A stretch of DNA of 64,000 nucleotides from positions 1,116,001 through 1,180,000 of the forward strand of contig JAGMWG010000001.1 in NCBI GenBank assembly GCA_020744225.1, given 5' to 3'. Both the position numbers and the translations under genes were made by a program. The notes under the pieces are model-generated. The model saw only the letters and a program-made list of their open reading frames with translations, searched no databases and had not been told where the DNA came from. This DNA is from Paraphoma chrysanthemicola. Its lineage: Eukaryota > Ascomycota > Dothideomycetes > Pleosporales > Phaeosphaeriaceae. Below, one piece after another: positions 44,787-57,308 of the stretch; positions within the stretch are counted from its first letter, which is position 1; the number at the start of each line of letters is the position of its first letter.

Positions 44787-46098
44787 TCACCCTGACTTCT
44801 CACCGAGGCCAAACATCTCGACTGAGTTCTTCCATGCACTAAGGTATTGTTAGTGGTGCAACTTGAGAGATAGAATTGGCGTCCAGCACTTACGCATTGC
44901 ACACCTGTTCCACAGTAATGTCTTTGATGCTCGCAATGGCGTATGCTACGTGTGGTATCGTAGCTGATTCATTCCGGCCCTTCACCATGAGACCTTTGGC
45001 GAACTTCTCCTTCTTCACTGCTTTTGGTAGGGGTGGTGCATCTTTGAGGAACTTTGCCGATGCGTGGCTGGGTCGCATCTCGCACTAACATGTATTAGTG
45101 GTGTGCGTCAGACTGTATATGTGTCTTCCTCACCCAAGGCCCGTCGGTCTCTATCTGTAGATGCTCCAGTGGTATCTGCTTGACGACTTCGATGTTCTCA
45201 TCGGCTGTATTGCTGTCAGAGATTTGACGGAACTACTCCAAAATAGCAGTAAACCTACTCTTCATGCTGCACCCGTTGACGCCAATGTCGAAACCAAGGC
45301 CCACTAATCTTTGCATCTCCTCTATCGTCCCTGTGAAGCTGTGCACGAGTCCCCTCTTTGGAAGCTGCTCCAACCTGGCGCCCAAAAGCCGTTCAAAATC
45401 CTCACTCGCAGCTCGAGAATGCAGGAAAAGCGGGAGTTGTACTTCAACTGCGATCTCCAGTTGCGCCTCGAAGTACTTAAGTTGTTGTTCCTTCGGCGTC
45501 AGGAACAATCGGTCGTAGTCTAGCCCAATTTCTCCGAATGCGACAGCATGCCCAGACTGTTTCCCTTCCAGTGCCAAAGTACGCAGCGCAGAAAGGAGCT
45601 CGGAAGGGCCCCCAGGATGAGAGTCGAAGTGCTTCGCTGAGCACGGATGCACCCCTACTGTGGCATAGCAGTGGCCGGAATGAACTTTTGCAATTTCGAT
45701 GGCATGTTTAGATTCAGCAAGATCAGAGCCAGTGACCATGAACTTCTCACAGCCCGCGTCTAAAGCTCGCTGGATGACGTCTTCGAAGTCATCTTCGTGT
45801 CTTTGCTTGCCGTTGTACTCGCCACGAAAGATTGGATCAGTAAAGTTGATACCAATCTAAGCAGCTGTTAGCAGGATTCGAGGTCTCCTAGTCGGCATCG
45901 CGGACCAACATCAACGTATCTCAACTTTGGGGCTTCTGCCATGCTTGCGGTGGTGTAGGCTGCTCTGGAGAATCCTTCTACAGTGCTTCTGAGCGTGCGC
46001 GGCAAATGATGCGCGCGGACAGAAGCGCACGTAACTTGAACGCGCTTACAGCGTGTGTATCTCAGTAGACTCTGTGCTCGTGTGGCGGAGGTCAACAT
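44787..46098 (-). CDS. TatD-family metal-dependent DNase (TATDN1-like)
   Basis: Model complement(join(44787..44838,44894..45084,45134..45204,45259..45856,45910..46098)), 366 residues, four introns of 49-55 bases. The TIM-barrel nuclease starts at RYVDIGINFTDPIFRGEYNG. Metal ligands are visible in GEIGLDYDR (Glu), LPLFLHSRAA (His), GLVHSFTGT (His) and QIETDGPW (Asp). TatD enzymes are 3'-5' exonucleases with AP-endonuclease activity, linked in yeast to apoptotic DNA degradation. The ATG at 46098 adds a basic, Arg/Ser/Ala-rich leader resembling a mitochondrial presequence; an internal ATG (45942, MAEAPKLRYVD) would give a cytosolic/nuclear form. Intron 1 has a weak donor (GTTGGT). Divergent from vfa1, only 210 bases apart. 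Confidence 0.9.
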
Positions 46099-46308
46099 GT
46101 GATGTGGTGAACGAAAATGCACAGCGGATGGTCAAAGTTGCCTCTATTGCTAGTGCTAGCACGTTCTAGGACTAGCGCAAAGCTTGCGTCCGGCGCCGCG
46201 GCGACGCTCTTTCCAACTTCATAGCCTCACCATACCGGACTGGCGCAATTGTAGTCCGCTTCGAGCGTCCCCTACAGCGTCATTACAGCTTATGTAGTCT
46301 TTAAAAAT

Positions 46309-47027
46309 ATGGAAAACACATGGCACTTGCGGCGCGTTGCTGATAATGCCTCCAAGGCTTGCTGGATCTGTTACAAGCCAACGACGAACGTCCTCATCAC
46401 TCCAAACAAAAAGGTGCGGCAAGCCATCGAGCTAGACGCAACAGATCTGATATTGAAGTAGGACTTCTTCTATATCTGTGCAGGACACCTTGTTGATCGA
46501 ACCTTTTGTCAGCCTGATGCAGATGAAGCCGCCGCCGTCGAGGCGAAGAAGAAGAAGGATGAACTCGATGCCGAGATCGAAAAAGTCAAGAAAGAATTCG
46601 AAGAGAAGCAGAGATTAAAGCGCGAGAAACGCAAAGGCAAGGAGAAGGAGAAAGACAAAGCAAAGGAGAAGGAGGCTCAGAGCAAGGATGAAGAGGAAGA
46701 CAAGCTAGACGAGAAGGCGAAAGACGACAAGGTAGGTCTTGCTCTGATTGTAATGTTCCCATGCTAATCTAGCACGTAGATCAAAGAGCTCTCAAAGTCG
46801 AAAGATCAGAGCCAAACCGACCTCGGACCTCGCATCTTCCATCTAAATAAGTATGTCATGTTCAGCCCTACTAGGCCTCACGCGTCGCAAAAGATACTCA
46901 CAATTGCTGCAGGAGCTTTTACCAAATGCGTCTGGACAAGTTGCGCAATGCCGAAGTTGCCAAACGGAATCGCGAACGGCTGAGCAATCCAGCTAACTTT
47001 CCGTCCCCTCCAAGCGGGAATCCTTGA
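46309..47027 (+). CDS. vfa1: Vps4-associated protein Vfa1
   Basis: Model join(46309..46413,46462..46731,46780..46850,46913..47027), 186 residues, introns of 48-62 bases. An N-terminal zinc-binding head (ACWICYKPTTNVLITPNKKD then FFYICAGHLVDRTFCQP) is followed by a long Lys/Glu coiled coil (EAKKKKDELDAEIEKVKKEF and so on) and a C-terminal MIM-like end (FYQMRLDKLRNAEVAKRNRE). This is the fungal Vfa1 family, which binds the ESCRT-III ATPase Vps4 and stimulates it in endosomal sorting. Because all exons are short and one fourth-exon start is phase-split, the gene is missed by simple open-frame searches. Start ATG chosen because MENTWHLRRVAD matches the family N-terminus pattern. Confidence 0.9.
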
Positions 47028-50000
47028 TATCGTTGCTCAACCCCCATCATCACACATAGTGACGTCCTTGAAGGCCAGGCCGGGACGATTCTTCCGCACA
47101 AGCATACGCACGACCAGGATTGGAGCGGAATGGGCATGCTTGGCATGCTTTCGCGAACTACGTCCCGCTTTACCGCAGCCACAGTCTGTCCTTACCTTGC
47201 TGACGCGGTCAGCAATTAGTGTCCGGTACGCCAGCCATATGCGCCGAGGGCCATCATGTGGGACAATAATTCGAATGACGGATATCGATCTGTTTTTAGC
47301 TTCGACCGCTTAGCCATCCCTTCGCCTCTCGTACTCTTGACCGATACAGACATGCTGCCAATCAATTCGCACAATGAAGCGAGACAGGATTCACTAAAAG
47401 CAGCGATAGACCGGTGATTGCTACCATCTCTTGTCCCCGCTGGTAGTCGGTCCCTACCCTCAAGCTCCCAAGTTTTAGCGGTGCCTCAGCGGGCGGCAGC
47501 TGTCAGGCCAATTCCGACTCACGGTACAAGCTAAAGTAGCTTTACAGTCATGAGCTGGATTTTTGCGTAAGAGCTTCAGCATCTTGTGCCGGCCAGATGA
47601 ATCACAGGCTTGACGTGCTTCATACAGCGAAGCAGGAAGTTTCCTCGTTCAGCAGTTCCATGCAGCTCGCATAACGCTTGTACAGGGAATGATCCACTTC
47701 TTATATCCACACTGGCTTGCGAGCTGATAGGAGTACCACTTATCAGGTATTACAGACAGGCCCAACCCAGAATAAGCAGCATCGCGTTTTCGTACCCCTC
47801 AACGCCCAGCGCTAAGATCTTACTGCTTGAGAACCACGTCACGATATGCCTTCTCACTTACGGACTGCTGAACGAGAAACACTCATAGAGGTCAATAGTC
47901 GTATGCTACGTTTGACGAAGATGTGCCAAGAAGACCCATTGTTGCACCTCGCCATCTATAATAGGACATTGAGGCGATAAATACTCTGCTTGGACTAGTC
48001 GCAAAACGGACACGTCTGGGTGCGTGAGAATTTTGATTACATCTGAAGTGCAAGAGCGAAGGGGTTCTTAGTGCTTTAAGAGTCGACGCTAACGCGAAGC
48101 ACATATCCGAAGGCCCTTAGGACTATCCCATCGACAGCAGTACCTAAATTTTGTCTATGGAGTCTGGCTGAGAGGAGGTGCTCATTGGCCAAGATATACC
48201 TTCCCGTAACGCGGTTGCTCGCATCGAGGTCCTCGTGCGTTGACTGCACGCTTTGGGGCTACTAACGTTCCCACCACCCTCTCAGCACGAACACAGACAC
48301 TTCGAGGAGGACTTTTCAGCCCTTGCAATAGGTGATGTTGCAGTCATCATGTCTCTACGGATGGTCCAGCTTCCCGATAATAAACGCCACATACCTAGGA
48401 CGGGCATAACCGTGGACGTCTTTCATAGTGGAACAGAGGAAAGGATACAATGATGTAGTTACTCGCGCACGGCACAGCTTTGCGACTCAGCAATATGAAG
48501 CGGCGACAAGCCCAATATGGCTTGATCGACGTTGGTATCAAAACCACAAGTGCTAGTTACATGGTAACCAACCGCAGTAACTGGCGCGGGACAAAAGAGT
48601 TCTTGGCAGTTTGCGGCATGATCGGAGTATGCCCTAACTCGGGATCGGCCGCTGCAGATGTTGCTGGGGTCTCATCAGCAGAGGACGGTCGCTGTGGTTC
48701 TGACGGGATCATGTCTCAATACCCCACAGATCCGCTGCCGCGATCCACTCAAAAGTCCCCTTGCGCGGCACCGACCGCGCGCTTGTCGATTAGTCTGTTC
48801 AACTTGCTGATCTTTGTACTGCATTCTAGAATCGCGCTGTAGGTACATCACAACTAGCGATGGAGTGCCTTGCTTTTTCAACCGCTAACCATTTACAGAT
48901 GGCTTTTTCGCAAGCGTCAGCAGCAGCAAGAACAGCATTGACTCATGACCACCACGTCCAGCCTTTTGCGCTTGCAAAAAGGGTGGGAAACACAGCATAT
49001 AGCAGCTTGTACTCACTATAGTCCGCCTGTCTTTCGCGTTGCTGGATGAAAATCGGTGCTACAATATACTGCCAAAAAAGGAAATTGCTGTGAAGGATAA
49101 TCGAAGGATCAGCAAAGGTGGAGCTTATACTTACCAAGTCGCGGTTCGCCCTACCATGAGGTAACCTTTAAGATGTAAGCCGTCATTCTCGGGGTCGCCG
49201 TGTCCCCACAAGTACCCGTCGTCCGAGCGAGCCAATGACGAGTGAAGTAATCGAGAGAGACTAGCTTAACGAGCACTACCGCTTCAGCATGTACAGGCGG
49301 GGTACCTTTGATGAGAAAAGAAAGTAACCACAAGGGTTTGCATGAGCAGAGCTCGTTTCACCGCTTCTAGAGCTCGATGCACGAAGGGCTAGGCCTAGCT
49401 TTCAACTGACGAGAAACTTGTCCATGTCGGATGCTTCCGATTTAGCGACGCAACCCATGAGGACGGTCACTCGGCTTACATGCATCCGACACGGCAAGAT
49501 TGAGCAGTTGGCATGATCTACTCCACTTTGGAGCAGTAAAGTACTACGCTGGAGTGGAAGGAGCAAGAGGACTTGTATTCTCGGCGCCATCACAGTGACG
49601 AGAGTCCACACCGCCCACCAGTGCTATCTCATGCAACCGCCTCCGTAGTTGCTGGGAATTGCTGACAATCAAGCGCTGTTGGAGTGACAGTGCTCAGCCA
49701 ACGTTGCCGTCCCACAGTATGGTCGAGCACATCATCACGTCAACAAAGGAATTGAATGCTCAGCCAATCCCATCCGATGTTCCCAGTCGCGGAGATCATC
49801 ATATGGGTAAAACCATGCCATACCCACAGCCAGCCCGCTTCTGCAGTCTGGCGATTTTCACAGCCAACAGAATTCTTCGATGACCGGTTCTTCTACGGGC
49901 ATTTACCCCATTGGGATGCATGGGCTTACCCGAGCACCAGCACATCACCGCTCCAACTCCAGGAGGAGAATTGTGAAGTAGTAAAGCTCTTGGGTCTATC

Positions 50001-52457
50001 TGATATTGCGGTCTCTACAAAATCAACAAAAGTCGTGTCTGTCATCCGTCTCACAATTCTGAAAACGGCAAGTAATCAGCGAGAGCTTATATCACGTCAA
50101 GGGTGCCTGGCGGAATAGTAAACGCGCAACTTGCCACTCCGAAGCGCGCGCTTCGGGCAATCTGAAGTGATCGACGAAAGCGTAGTGGAGATCAACATGG
50201 ATGACAGCGTGGGACGCTGCACTGCAATGGAACGGTAGATCATGTCTCGTCACAGACGTTCCAGTGCAAGGTGCAGAAGCGGAGCCTCGAGAGCACTTGC
50301 ATGCAGTAAAAGCGTTGACAGACACGTGCGATTCTAGAGTAACAGTACCAGAAAAATCGAATGCTGCTTACCGTTGGCACGAGCATTAGAGTAACTCGCA
50401 ATAATCACATCAGTTATACATGTTCGCACCGCTGTAAATACCCAAGATCGTTAGCTCCACTGTCAAGGATCGGACTGGACTGGACTAGTCATCCCAGCTG
50501 CCTCAGGCTCGCTGGTGTGATCACAGGGCCACATTTCTGCTCAAGTCACCCCTTCAAGATGTTCATTGGGAGGCCAAATATGCCGAGAAATAACCTTTCC
50601 AAGGTATAGCTGTGCCATATTGTCACTCCACCACGCTCTGCAACGATAATGTTTTTCTCCCAGCAGAAACCTTCTTCGCTTCTGACTGACTTCCAAGGCA
50701 CCTGCACAATCCCATCAAAAAGTACACGTGAGCCGCATCATCCCGTTCATGCTACCGCTAAACCCACTTCATACCATTCCGTGAAGAACCTTACCGACTA
50801 AGCCCTACCGCCAGAGGTCCCACACTGGTCGGCGATTACGCCGGCAAACTGTGGGGAAACGATCACATCACATCACATTCCTGTTCCCTGATTATGTGTT
50901 TCAGATCACTATCTACACACTAGCTGTGTTCCGTTTTCCCGTCAGAAAGTGCTTGGTTGGGAAGTAGGGCTGCGTGCGTGCGGATTGCTGACATCAGCGC
51001 TAGAGCGGGTGTCGCAAAGGAACCGGGCCTGACAGGGAAGAGAGCGCAAGTGGAGCAGCGAGAGGGTATACACATGTACTTTGACGCCAACGGGCTCGTT
51101 GTGCAAGGGGTGAAGGGTTGCACGGGCTCCCGTACCGGTGGCAATAGGGTGCTGGGATGTGGTGACGGTGGTTGTGAGGGAGGGGACTGATGCACGCAAT
51201 ATTCTTGATCGGGATAGAGAGCGTCAGATGTGCTTGGGCGTACTATGCTGCATGTCTAGTCTCCATGTAGTAACTCCTTTCGGTGACCGTTTTGCAAGTT
51301 CTCGTTTGATGTTGTGCAAACTCAATCTTGGGGTCGACAAAGCTTCAGAGATACACATGATCTCGTGAGGAGCCTTGGCGATTGTCCTTGACCGCTTCGC
51401 TGGATACGCTGGATGCGCTCGACTCGTTGTCTAGCACGCTATCTTCATAGCCTTAATGCAGCCGCGGCAGAGGCGCACAGCCAACTCATCATCTTCCCAA
51501 TGATGATCTTCCCCACACCCCCTCCTGAAACACAAACACCAGTCCGTACCCTAGCCATGGTGCAGGGAAAGCTCAACGTTGCTGACGGGCGCACGTGTGC
51601 TCACCCCGCGCTTGACACCAGGGAACGATACAGCCCCCGTAATGCCATTGCTAATGAACTGTCAGAGTGATGTGCGAGATGCGAAACATTCGCGTAAGGA
51701 AGCCCGAAGCAGTGATGTCTCAGTGCTTGTGGAGGGCTGATGTTGAGGCTGAAAGCTGACTAACACAGTTCGGCAGCTCAGCCATGAATGCGAACTAGTG
51801 GAATGTGGATAGCTGGTTTCTAAATTCGGTCGTGATATTGCTGATGCTCATGGTTGTGGTTGCGTAACGTCTTGTGCGATGTAAGGGTAGTACAGCCGAA
51901 TGCGATTGTAGACGATGCGCTGAAGGTGGAAAAATGAATCAAGCGGTGAATGGACCAGCGAGATAGACGTGTGGTGATTTGATGTTATTCATTTCGATTA
52001 GATGTGATGCCTGCAGCCCGAGCAAGGGGAGGCGAAAGATGTGTCCAAACGACTGCAAGAAGCGCTCAATTGACCCCTGGGTCCTATTGCATTGGCGCTG
52101 AATAGTCGAGAACACCTTTGTAATGCAACTCAATGTCGCTAAAATCAACGTTCACCCGCGCGCCGTGGAAAAGAGACTGCTGGCGAATTGTGTCGTATGC
52201 CGTCATCAATGTCGTAAATAAGACTCGGCCGAGTCTTGAGAACGCAACGAGAGATGCGTAAACTTAACTTTTCCAATAAAAGATGCGGATGTTGATTGAG
52301 GGCGCAATGAAACTCAGACAACGCAAAACAAGCCCAGGACATTCGCTCGCAAGCATATCGCATAAATTGACCCGTGTGAAAGAAAGGACGCCTTGCCTGT
52401 GCTTCACCCTAAACTTGGTGATCGTCCGAATTGCGGAGGAGGAATTGGTATGTGGCT
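47028..52457. other. 5.4 kb gene-poor convergent region
   Basis: Between the 3' ends of vfa1 and the C2H2 gene. I translated the longer open frames on both strands: none exceeds about 120 codons, none has domain-like motifs, and I could not chain exons into a gene. Composition is not strikingly AT-rich, so it does not look like a RIP-degraded repeat island. No tRNA, 5S rRNA, terminal repeat or transposase remnant recognised. It may carry noncoding transcripts or decayed sequence. Confidence 0.5.
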
Positions 52458-54750
52458 TCAAGACTCTTCGTGTACTTCATCGATGACGCTGGGCTTTGGC
52501 GCTAGAGGGCCATTTGAATGACCGGAAATGGAACTAATCGAGCCGACACGTTCTTGCGGCGGCGGCTCGTCGCGCATACATGCGTTCTCAAGCATGTTGG
52601 TCCACTTGCCACTGGTACCAGCATGACTGTGCTTAAGGTGCTGCCGAAAGTGATCGGCACGAAAGAACTTCTTTGCCTGGTTGCATTCACCGAATTTGTG
52701 CACGTGGTTCAGATGTTCAGACCGTGCATCCCAATCGGCAGGATTGGGAAATTCTTCGCCGCAATAGCCACACATGTCGGCAGCAGATGGACGTGTTGGT
52801 GAAGGATGGAAGGCGGCGTGCACTCCAGCGAGCGCGGCGCATGACCACGAATGCCTGCGCAAATGGAGCGAGTTCTGATGTCGCTCTGCTTCGTTCTTGT
52901 TCTTAAACCTGTTCGGGCAGTATTGGCAGATGTACTGCTTCTCTAATTCGTGTAGACTAATTACACTTGTCAGCTTGTGATCATTCGTGCAGGCTAGCAA
53001 ATGGCGGTGGGGGAAGCTCGGGCGTCACTGACCGTAGCTCCTCTTCGCTGTCAAACTTTTTGGGCTTCTTAGGACAGCACTCGCAAATGTACGCTCCAGG
53101 TATGCGATTTACCACAGAATTTTGGCGCGGGTGCAAGATGCTCTCCGTAGACATTTTTCGAATCTGTGGCTGGTCGGTCTCCGAAGTTCCCCGTTGGTGT
53201 TGTGGTCGTGATAAGGAACCACGCGGGCTAGGGTCCAGGGATCGGCTAGCTGCATACGGTGAGACAGGGCCTGGTTCTGACTCCCCCAATGGTGACAATG
53301 CGTTGGGCGACGGACGTTGGTCCCCACCATAGCTTGTGAGGCTGCTGGCAGCCGTGGAGAAACCAAAAGATGAACCAATTGACCCAGTCCGTTGACCTAT
53401 CGAGGATGCTGACGATACTGATCCGGTGTTTGATTGGAACCGCGATGCATTGCAGTTGCGATTGACGAGCATTTGCGCCGAGCGACGGTGGTAAAGATCA
53501 GTGTGGCCGCTTGTTGTGGGCCGATCCTCACGCGCAGCTTCCGAAGGCGGTGATGAGGCGCGCCGTTTCAGGCCACCCTTCGGGCCTAAATGATAATCAT
53601 CGGACCCGGCAGGGCTGCGGTCGTTGATGTTCAAATCGCGCATGCCATTTTCTTCCACGCCAAACTCGGGATCAGAAAACACACTGTGATCGTAGCTGCC
53701 CCTGTGGTGACTAGCGATCTCGTCCAGTGGTCCGGGAGTGGAAATGCTGCCAAAGCGCCCTCTGTGGGAGTCGATGGAACTGGAGTCGAATACGGGGCTA
53801 CGGAAACCTGTGTAACCGGGCGAGATGGCACCTGAGGATGGCCACTTTGAGGCCGGAGAATCGATGCTTGGGTGCAATCGATCTGGGACAGACAGTGGCT
53901 TCAATTGCCCGTTGAGCCTGTGTAGGGAGTCTGTAGAACTTTCGTGGGCACTGCTGGATGGCAGCGAGGCATTAACCCGCGTTGGTGTGTTTGGGCCACC
54001 AATCTTGGACAGCAGTTGCTTGTCGTATGCATGCGATGAGCTCTGGAGGGCTTGTTGTCCAAGGTTCCGCTCGCTGGTAAACCTGTGAGTCATGATAAGA
54101 TTAGTTGCAGCGCTTTTACAACATGTTTTATGGTGATGCAATAATTTGTACGCCTTCGTCACCAACGTCGTGTCGCCCCATCCCTTTAGACTCTCCTGAA
54201 TAGCTTCACGTACTTTTCTAAAATAAGATATGCGTTGCCAGGTGGGAGAAGCACGAAGAATAACATGTGAACAATCAGGAGACATGACAACATACCTGTG
54301 GTTCGCGAGGGATGGCCGAGACTTGCCGCTGTGATCTTCGTCGCTGTCGTGATTGCCGCTGTTTTCAGAGCTCATGTCGTCGTGGGAGCGCGAGACGGAA
54401 GACTCGCGGCCCTTGAAGACGTAGTCGGCCGACGGCTGCCGCGCCCGCGGATTGCTGCTGGCGCCAGACCCATACAAGCTCGAGCCAGGCCTGACGGTCG
54501 CGAGCCGGTTGCCGCCAAAGCCAGTGTCTATCGGCGAGTTCGTGTTGCCCCATTGCCAGCCGGGATCCTGACCAGCCCGGAGGTCTTCGATGTGACGCGG
54601 CGGAGGCAAGGGCGGCGGGACCTCTTCGCGGGCTCTTGGAATGGCCATGGCAACGGCGGGGCTGGGCTGCGCGGGTCGGTGGTGGTGTGGCAGTGAGTAG
54701 CGGTGGGACTCATATACCCGAATGCTCGGGGTAGTGCTCGGAGTGGACAT
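52458..54750 (-). CDS. C2H2 zinc-finger protein, Ser-rich, putative transcription factor
   Basis: Model complement(join(52458..52956,53033..54082,54152..54217,54296..54750)), 689 residues. A long disordered, Ser/Pro-rich N-terminus starts MSTPSTTPSIRVYESHRYSL. A central conserved block (KVREAIQESLKGWGDTTLVT, then KAFTSERNLGQQALQ) is revealed only if the 78- and 69-base introns are removed. At the C-terminus, irregular zinc fingers run from about 525: ICECCPKKPKKFDSEEELRLHE, ICQYCPNRFKNKNEAERHQNS, CGYCGEEFPNPADWDARSEH and FRADHFRQHLKHSHAG. Similar finger clusters occur in poorly studied ascomycete regulators. Introns one and two are multiples of three with no stop, so retention would keep the frame. 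Starts 2.5 kb from yvh1. Confidence 0.82.
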
Positions 54751-57308
54751 GGTAGGGCCAGCGGGCGGTGGTGTCGCTGGGCACCCGCCACTGACACGCA
54801 GCTGAAGCGTGCCTCGCAGCACACAAGCGCCGCAAGTGTGGCGAGGGCCGCGTGGAGCGACGGTGAAGGAGTGGACGAGAGTCTCAAGCGCACGGGCCTT
54901 TGAACCTAGAATGGGATGATTAGCCAGGGAAGGCACGCTACGGAGCGCGCGACAGGAAGGGAGGCGCACAGAGAAGGCAGTCAATAGCGGGATCGATAGG
55001 CGTGCAAATAAAAAAAGGAGCCCACCAAGTCGCTGCAAGGCAAGACAGCCTCAGCTCGCAGCACCCGAACGCAAGGCTGCGCGGGGCTTCAGCCCTACCA
55101 CTGTATGCGCTAAAGGACGGAAAGCGGCTGTGGTAGCTGAACCGTTGACGTCTGGCCAGCACCGCCACCAATATTATGCCAGCAAGAAGGCCCTGTGCGG
55201 GAATTGGTCATATGACGTGCCAGCGGATACTCGAAAGTCGAATGTGTCAACGCGCACTGTTCATGGTATCACCGCAGCGAGCAGCACCACCTGGCAGACG
55301 GGACAGTGCCGGGTCCCTAGCGTTGCGCAGAGAAGCGGCGGCGAAGGGAAGAGAGGCGAGAATAGAAGCCCCTGCGTCGGGCGGGACAGTTTGGAAAGGG
55401 AAGTATCGCGGTGAGAGTTCTGCTGGGCAAGCAGCAGCTCAGCAGCAGCGAGCAAGCAGAGAATCAGAGCAGGCGCTCCTCGGGGTCCACCAAGAATTAA
55501 GGAAGACGAGCAGCCCGAGCTTGATTGGACCGTGCCGACCATCACCAGCACGGATCCACCAGAGCAGTGTGGGTCCCTGAGGCCCTGGAGCGAGCCCTGG
55601 AGAGCGCAGGGATGACAACGTCTGCAGCCCTTACTCACGCACCAGCGAACCATGCCTCTGGCGCTATTCGAGAAGTCTGCCGAAGCCCTTTTCGTCCGAA
55701 GCCGCTCTCAGCTAGCTACAGCAGTCTCGCACCCCGCCGGCAGAAGTGCCCTCGATCACCAGCATTTCAGCCATCGTGGGCGGGCCGTCTCGTAAGGTGC
55801 CCTCAATCAGTCGAGAGCATGGCCGCAGGCTCGTGGTCTTCCGAGAGCGTGGGACGGCTCACTCAGACCAACAGCCTTGGCCAGAGTAATCAATCACTGC
55901 AATGGTGCCGTCCGCCCATCCGCGCCGTTGTCGATAATTACGCAAAGCAAGGCCGATCGCCAGGACGTCAGGCTGGCTCAACAGTAAGATAGGGCCAGGT
56001 GCCGGCGGCGTGGAGCTCAGCAGTCCACTGCCTGCTGGCCAGCGTGCATGCTGGGACGACTCGAGCTGCAGCAACTACGCTGCACCTCTCCGCAGACAGC
56101 TAGTTTCGGAACGGGAAGCTTGTCAGTGCACAGTGCGTTCCCAGCCCTACCGGCGGCCCAGGCAAATCATGTTCAATGTTCCCCACGTACCTCCAGGCGC
56201 TCGCTTGCAGCCCTTAATGAATCGTTAGTCACGCTGAGCGCCTCGATCGTTTGGCCAACGAGCGCTCGCGGTCGCCCAGAGATCGGCTCGGAGAGGGGGA
56301 ATGGGTGCACCACGCTGAACCTGCCGCGAAACCAACGGGTGGAGGCTGCGATCAATCGCATGCACTGCAGGGTGTACATGAGCGATGGCCTGCACTATCT
56401 CCGGTGGCTGACACGATCAGTACGGTGCGATCTGGGAGCGTACGTCGTAGCTCTCTCTTGTGGGACTCTGGAGACGCGTCGGCACAATCTCGAAGGGAGA
56501 GTGAGGCACTGGCATGTTGTAATTGGGTGCCGCCCTGTAATGCGAGTCTATTTTCGTCTAACCGGATGTGTAGCAGACGACGACTTGTTCAACCTCGTAC
56601 TGCAACAGAAAACAGGAGAACTCCATGACTGAGGCACCGGATGCTACCCAGCTCCACAGACCAGTGCCCTGTGCTCGTGCTGCCATGCCCATGGCAAGGG
56701 CTGCGATCGTGGTTCGACGTGCGGAATGTGCCGTAGCTCGCGCCGCATGGCTAGCCCTACAGATAGAATTCCAGTTCTGACCTCGTCCAACCAGCCTCTC
56801 GGCTCTGTTGCCGCTCGGCTGTAATTCAGGTAATTTGAGCAGGTCCTGAGGAGTGCAAGATGGACAGCAGATGCCCTGCAGCCTTGGTCGCAGAGAAATT
56901 GCGATATCGACCCTGCAGTAATATGTGATGTTCGCTGTCGTTCTTGGCTGCCTTTGACGAGTGATCGGCCATGCGTCGCCCACAGGGTTGTGGCGTGCGG
57001 GACGAGCGCCCAGCGAAGCATCGCACGGCTACGACTTTTCCCTGGACCATGGGCTCTAGTATGAGAAATACGAAGCTCCCCGTTTGCTCGCCGACGTCTA
57101 ACCTTCATCGCTGCCAACATCTGGTTCGCGCCTGCCCAAAGCAGCACGCGAGCCGCTTAGCGGGCCACTCATAATTGGCCGAGCAACCTCGGTGAAAACT
57201 CGAATCTCGTGCACATCAGCATTCACCACTTTGCGCTGTTGCTGTTTCAACCCTCGACCTCATCTCCGGTTCCCCGACCATTCTCGGAGTCTCCTGCAGC
57301 TGGCCGTC
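54751..57308. other. 2.6 kb divergent region, C2H2 gene / yvh1
   Basis: No supported gene. The part next to 54750 remains open in the C2H2 frame for about 95 codons without a better start and is probably 5' UTR. GC-rich, with many CAG/GCAGC runs around 55430-55470. A long upstream region fits a regulated transcription-factor gene. Confidence 0.4.

Noticed and set aside
48480..48842. 120-codon frame in the gene-poor region
   Set aside because: No recognisable motif and no neighbouring exons; expected length for chance in this GC range.
49756..50118. 120-codon plus-strand frame in the gene-poor region
   Set aside because: Random composition and no homology I can recognise.
54751..55038. N-terminal extension of the C2H2 protein
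   Set aside because: No ATG start in frame that improves the model; sequence looks like GC-rich leader.
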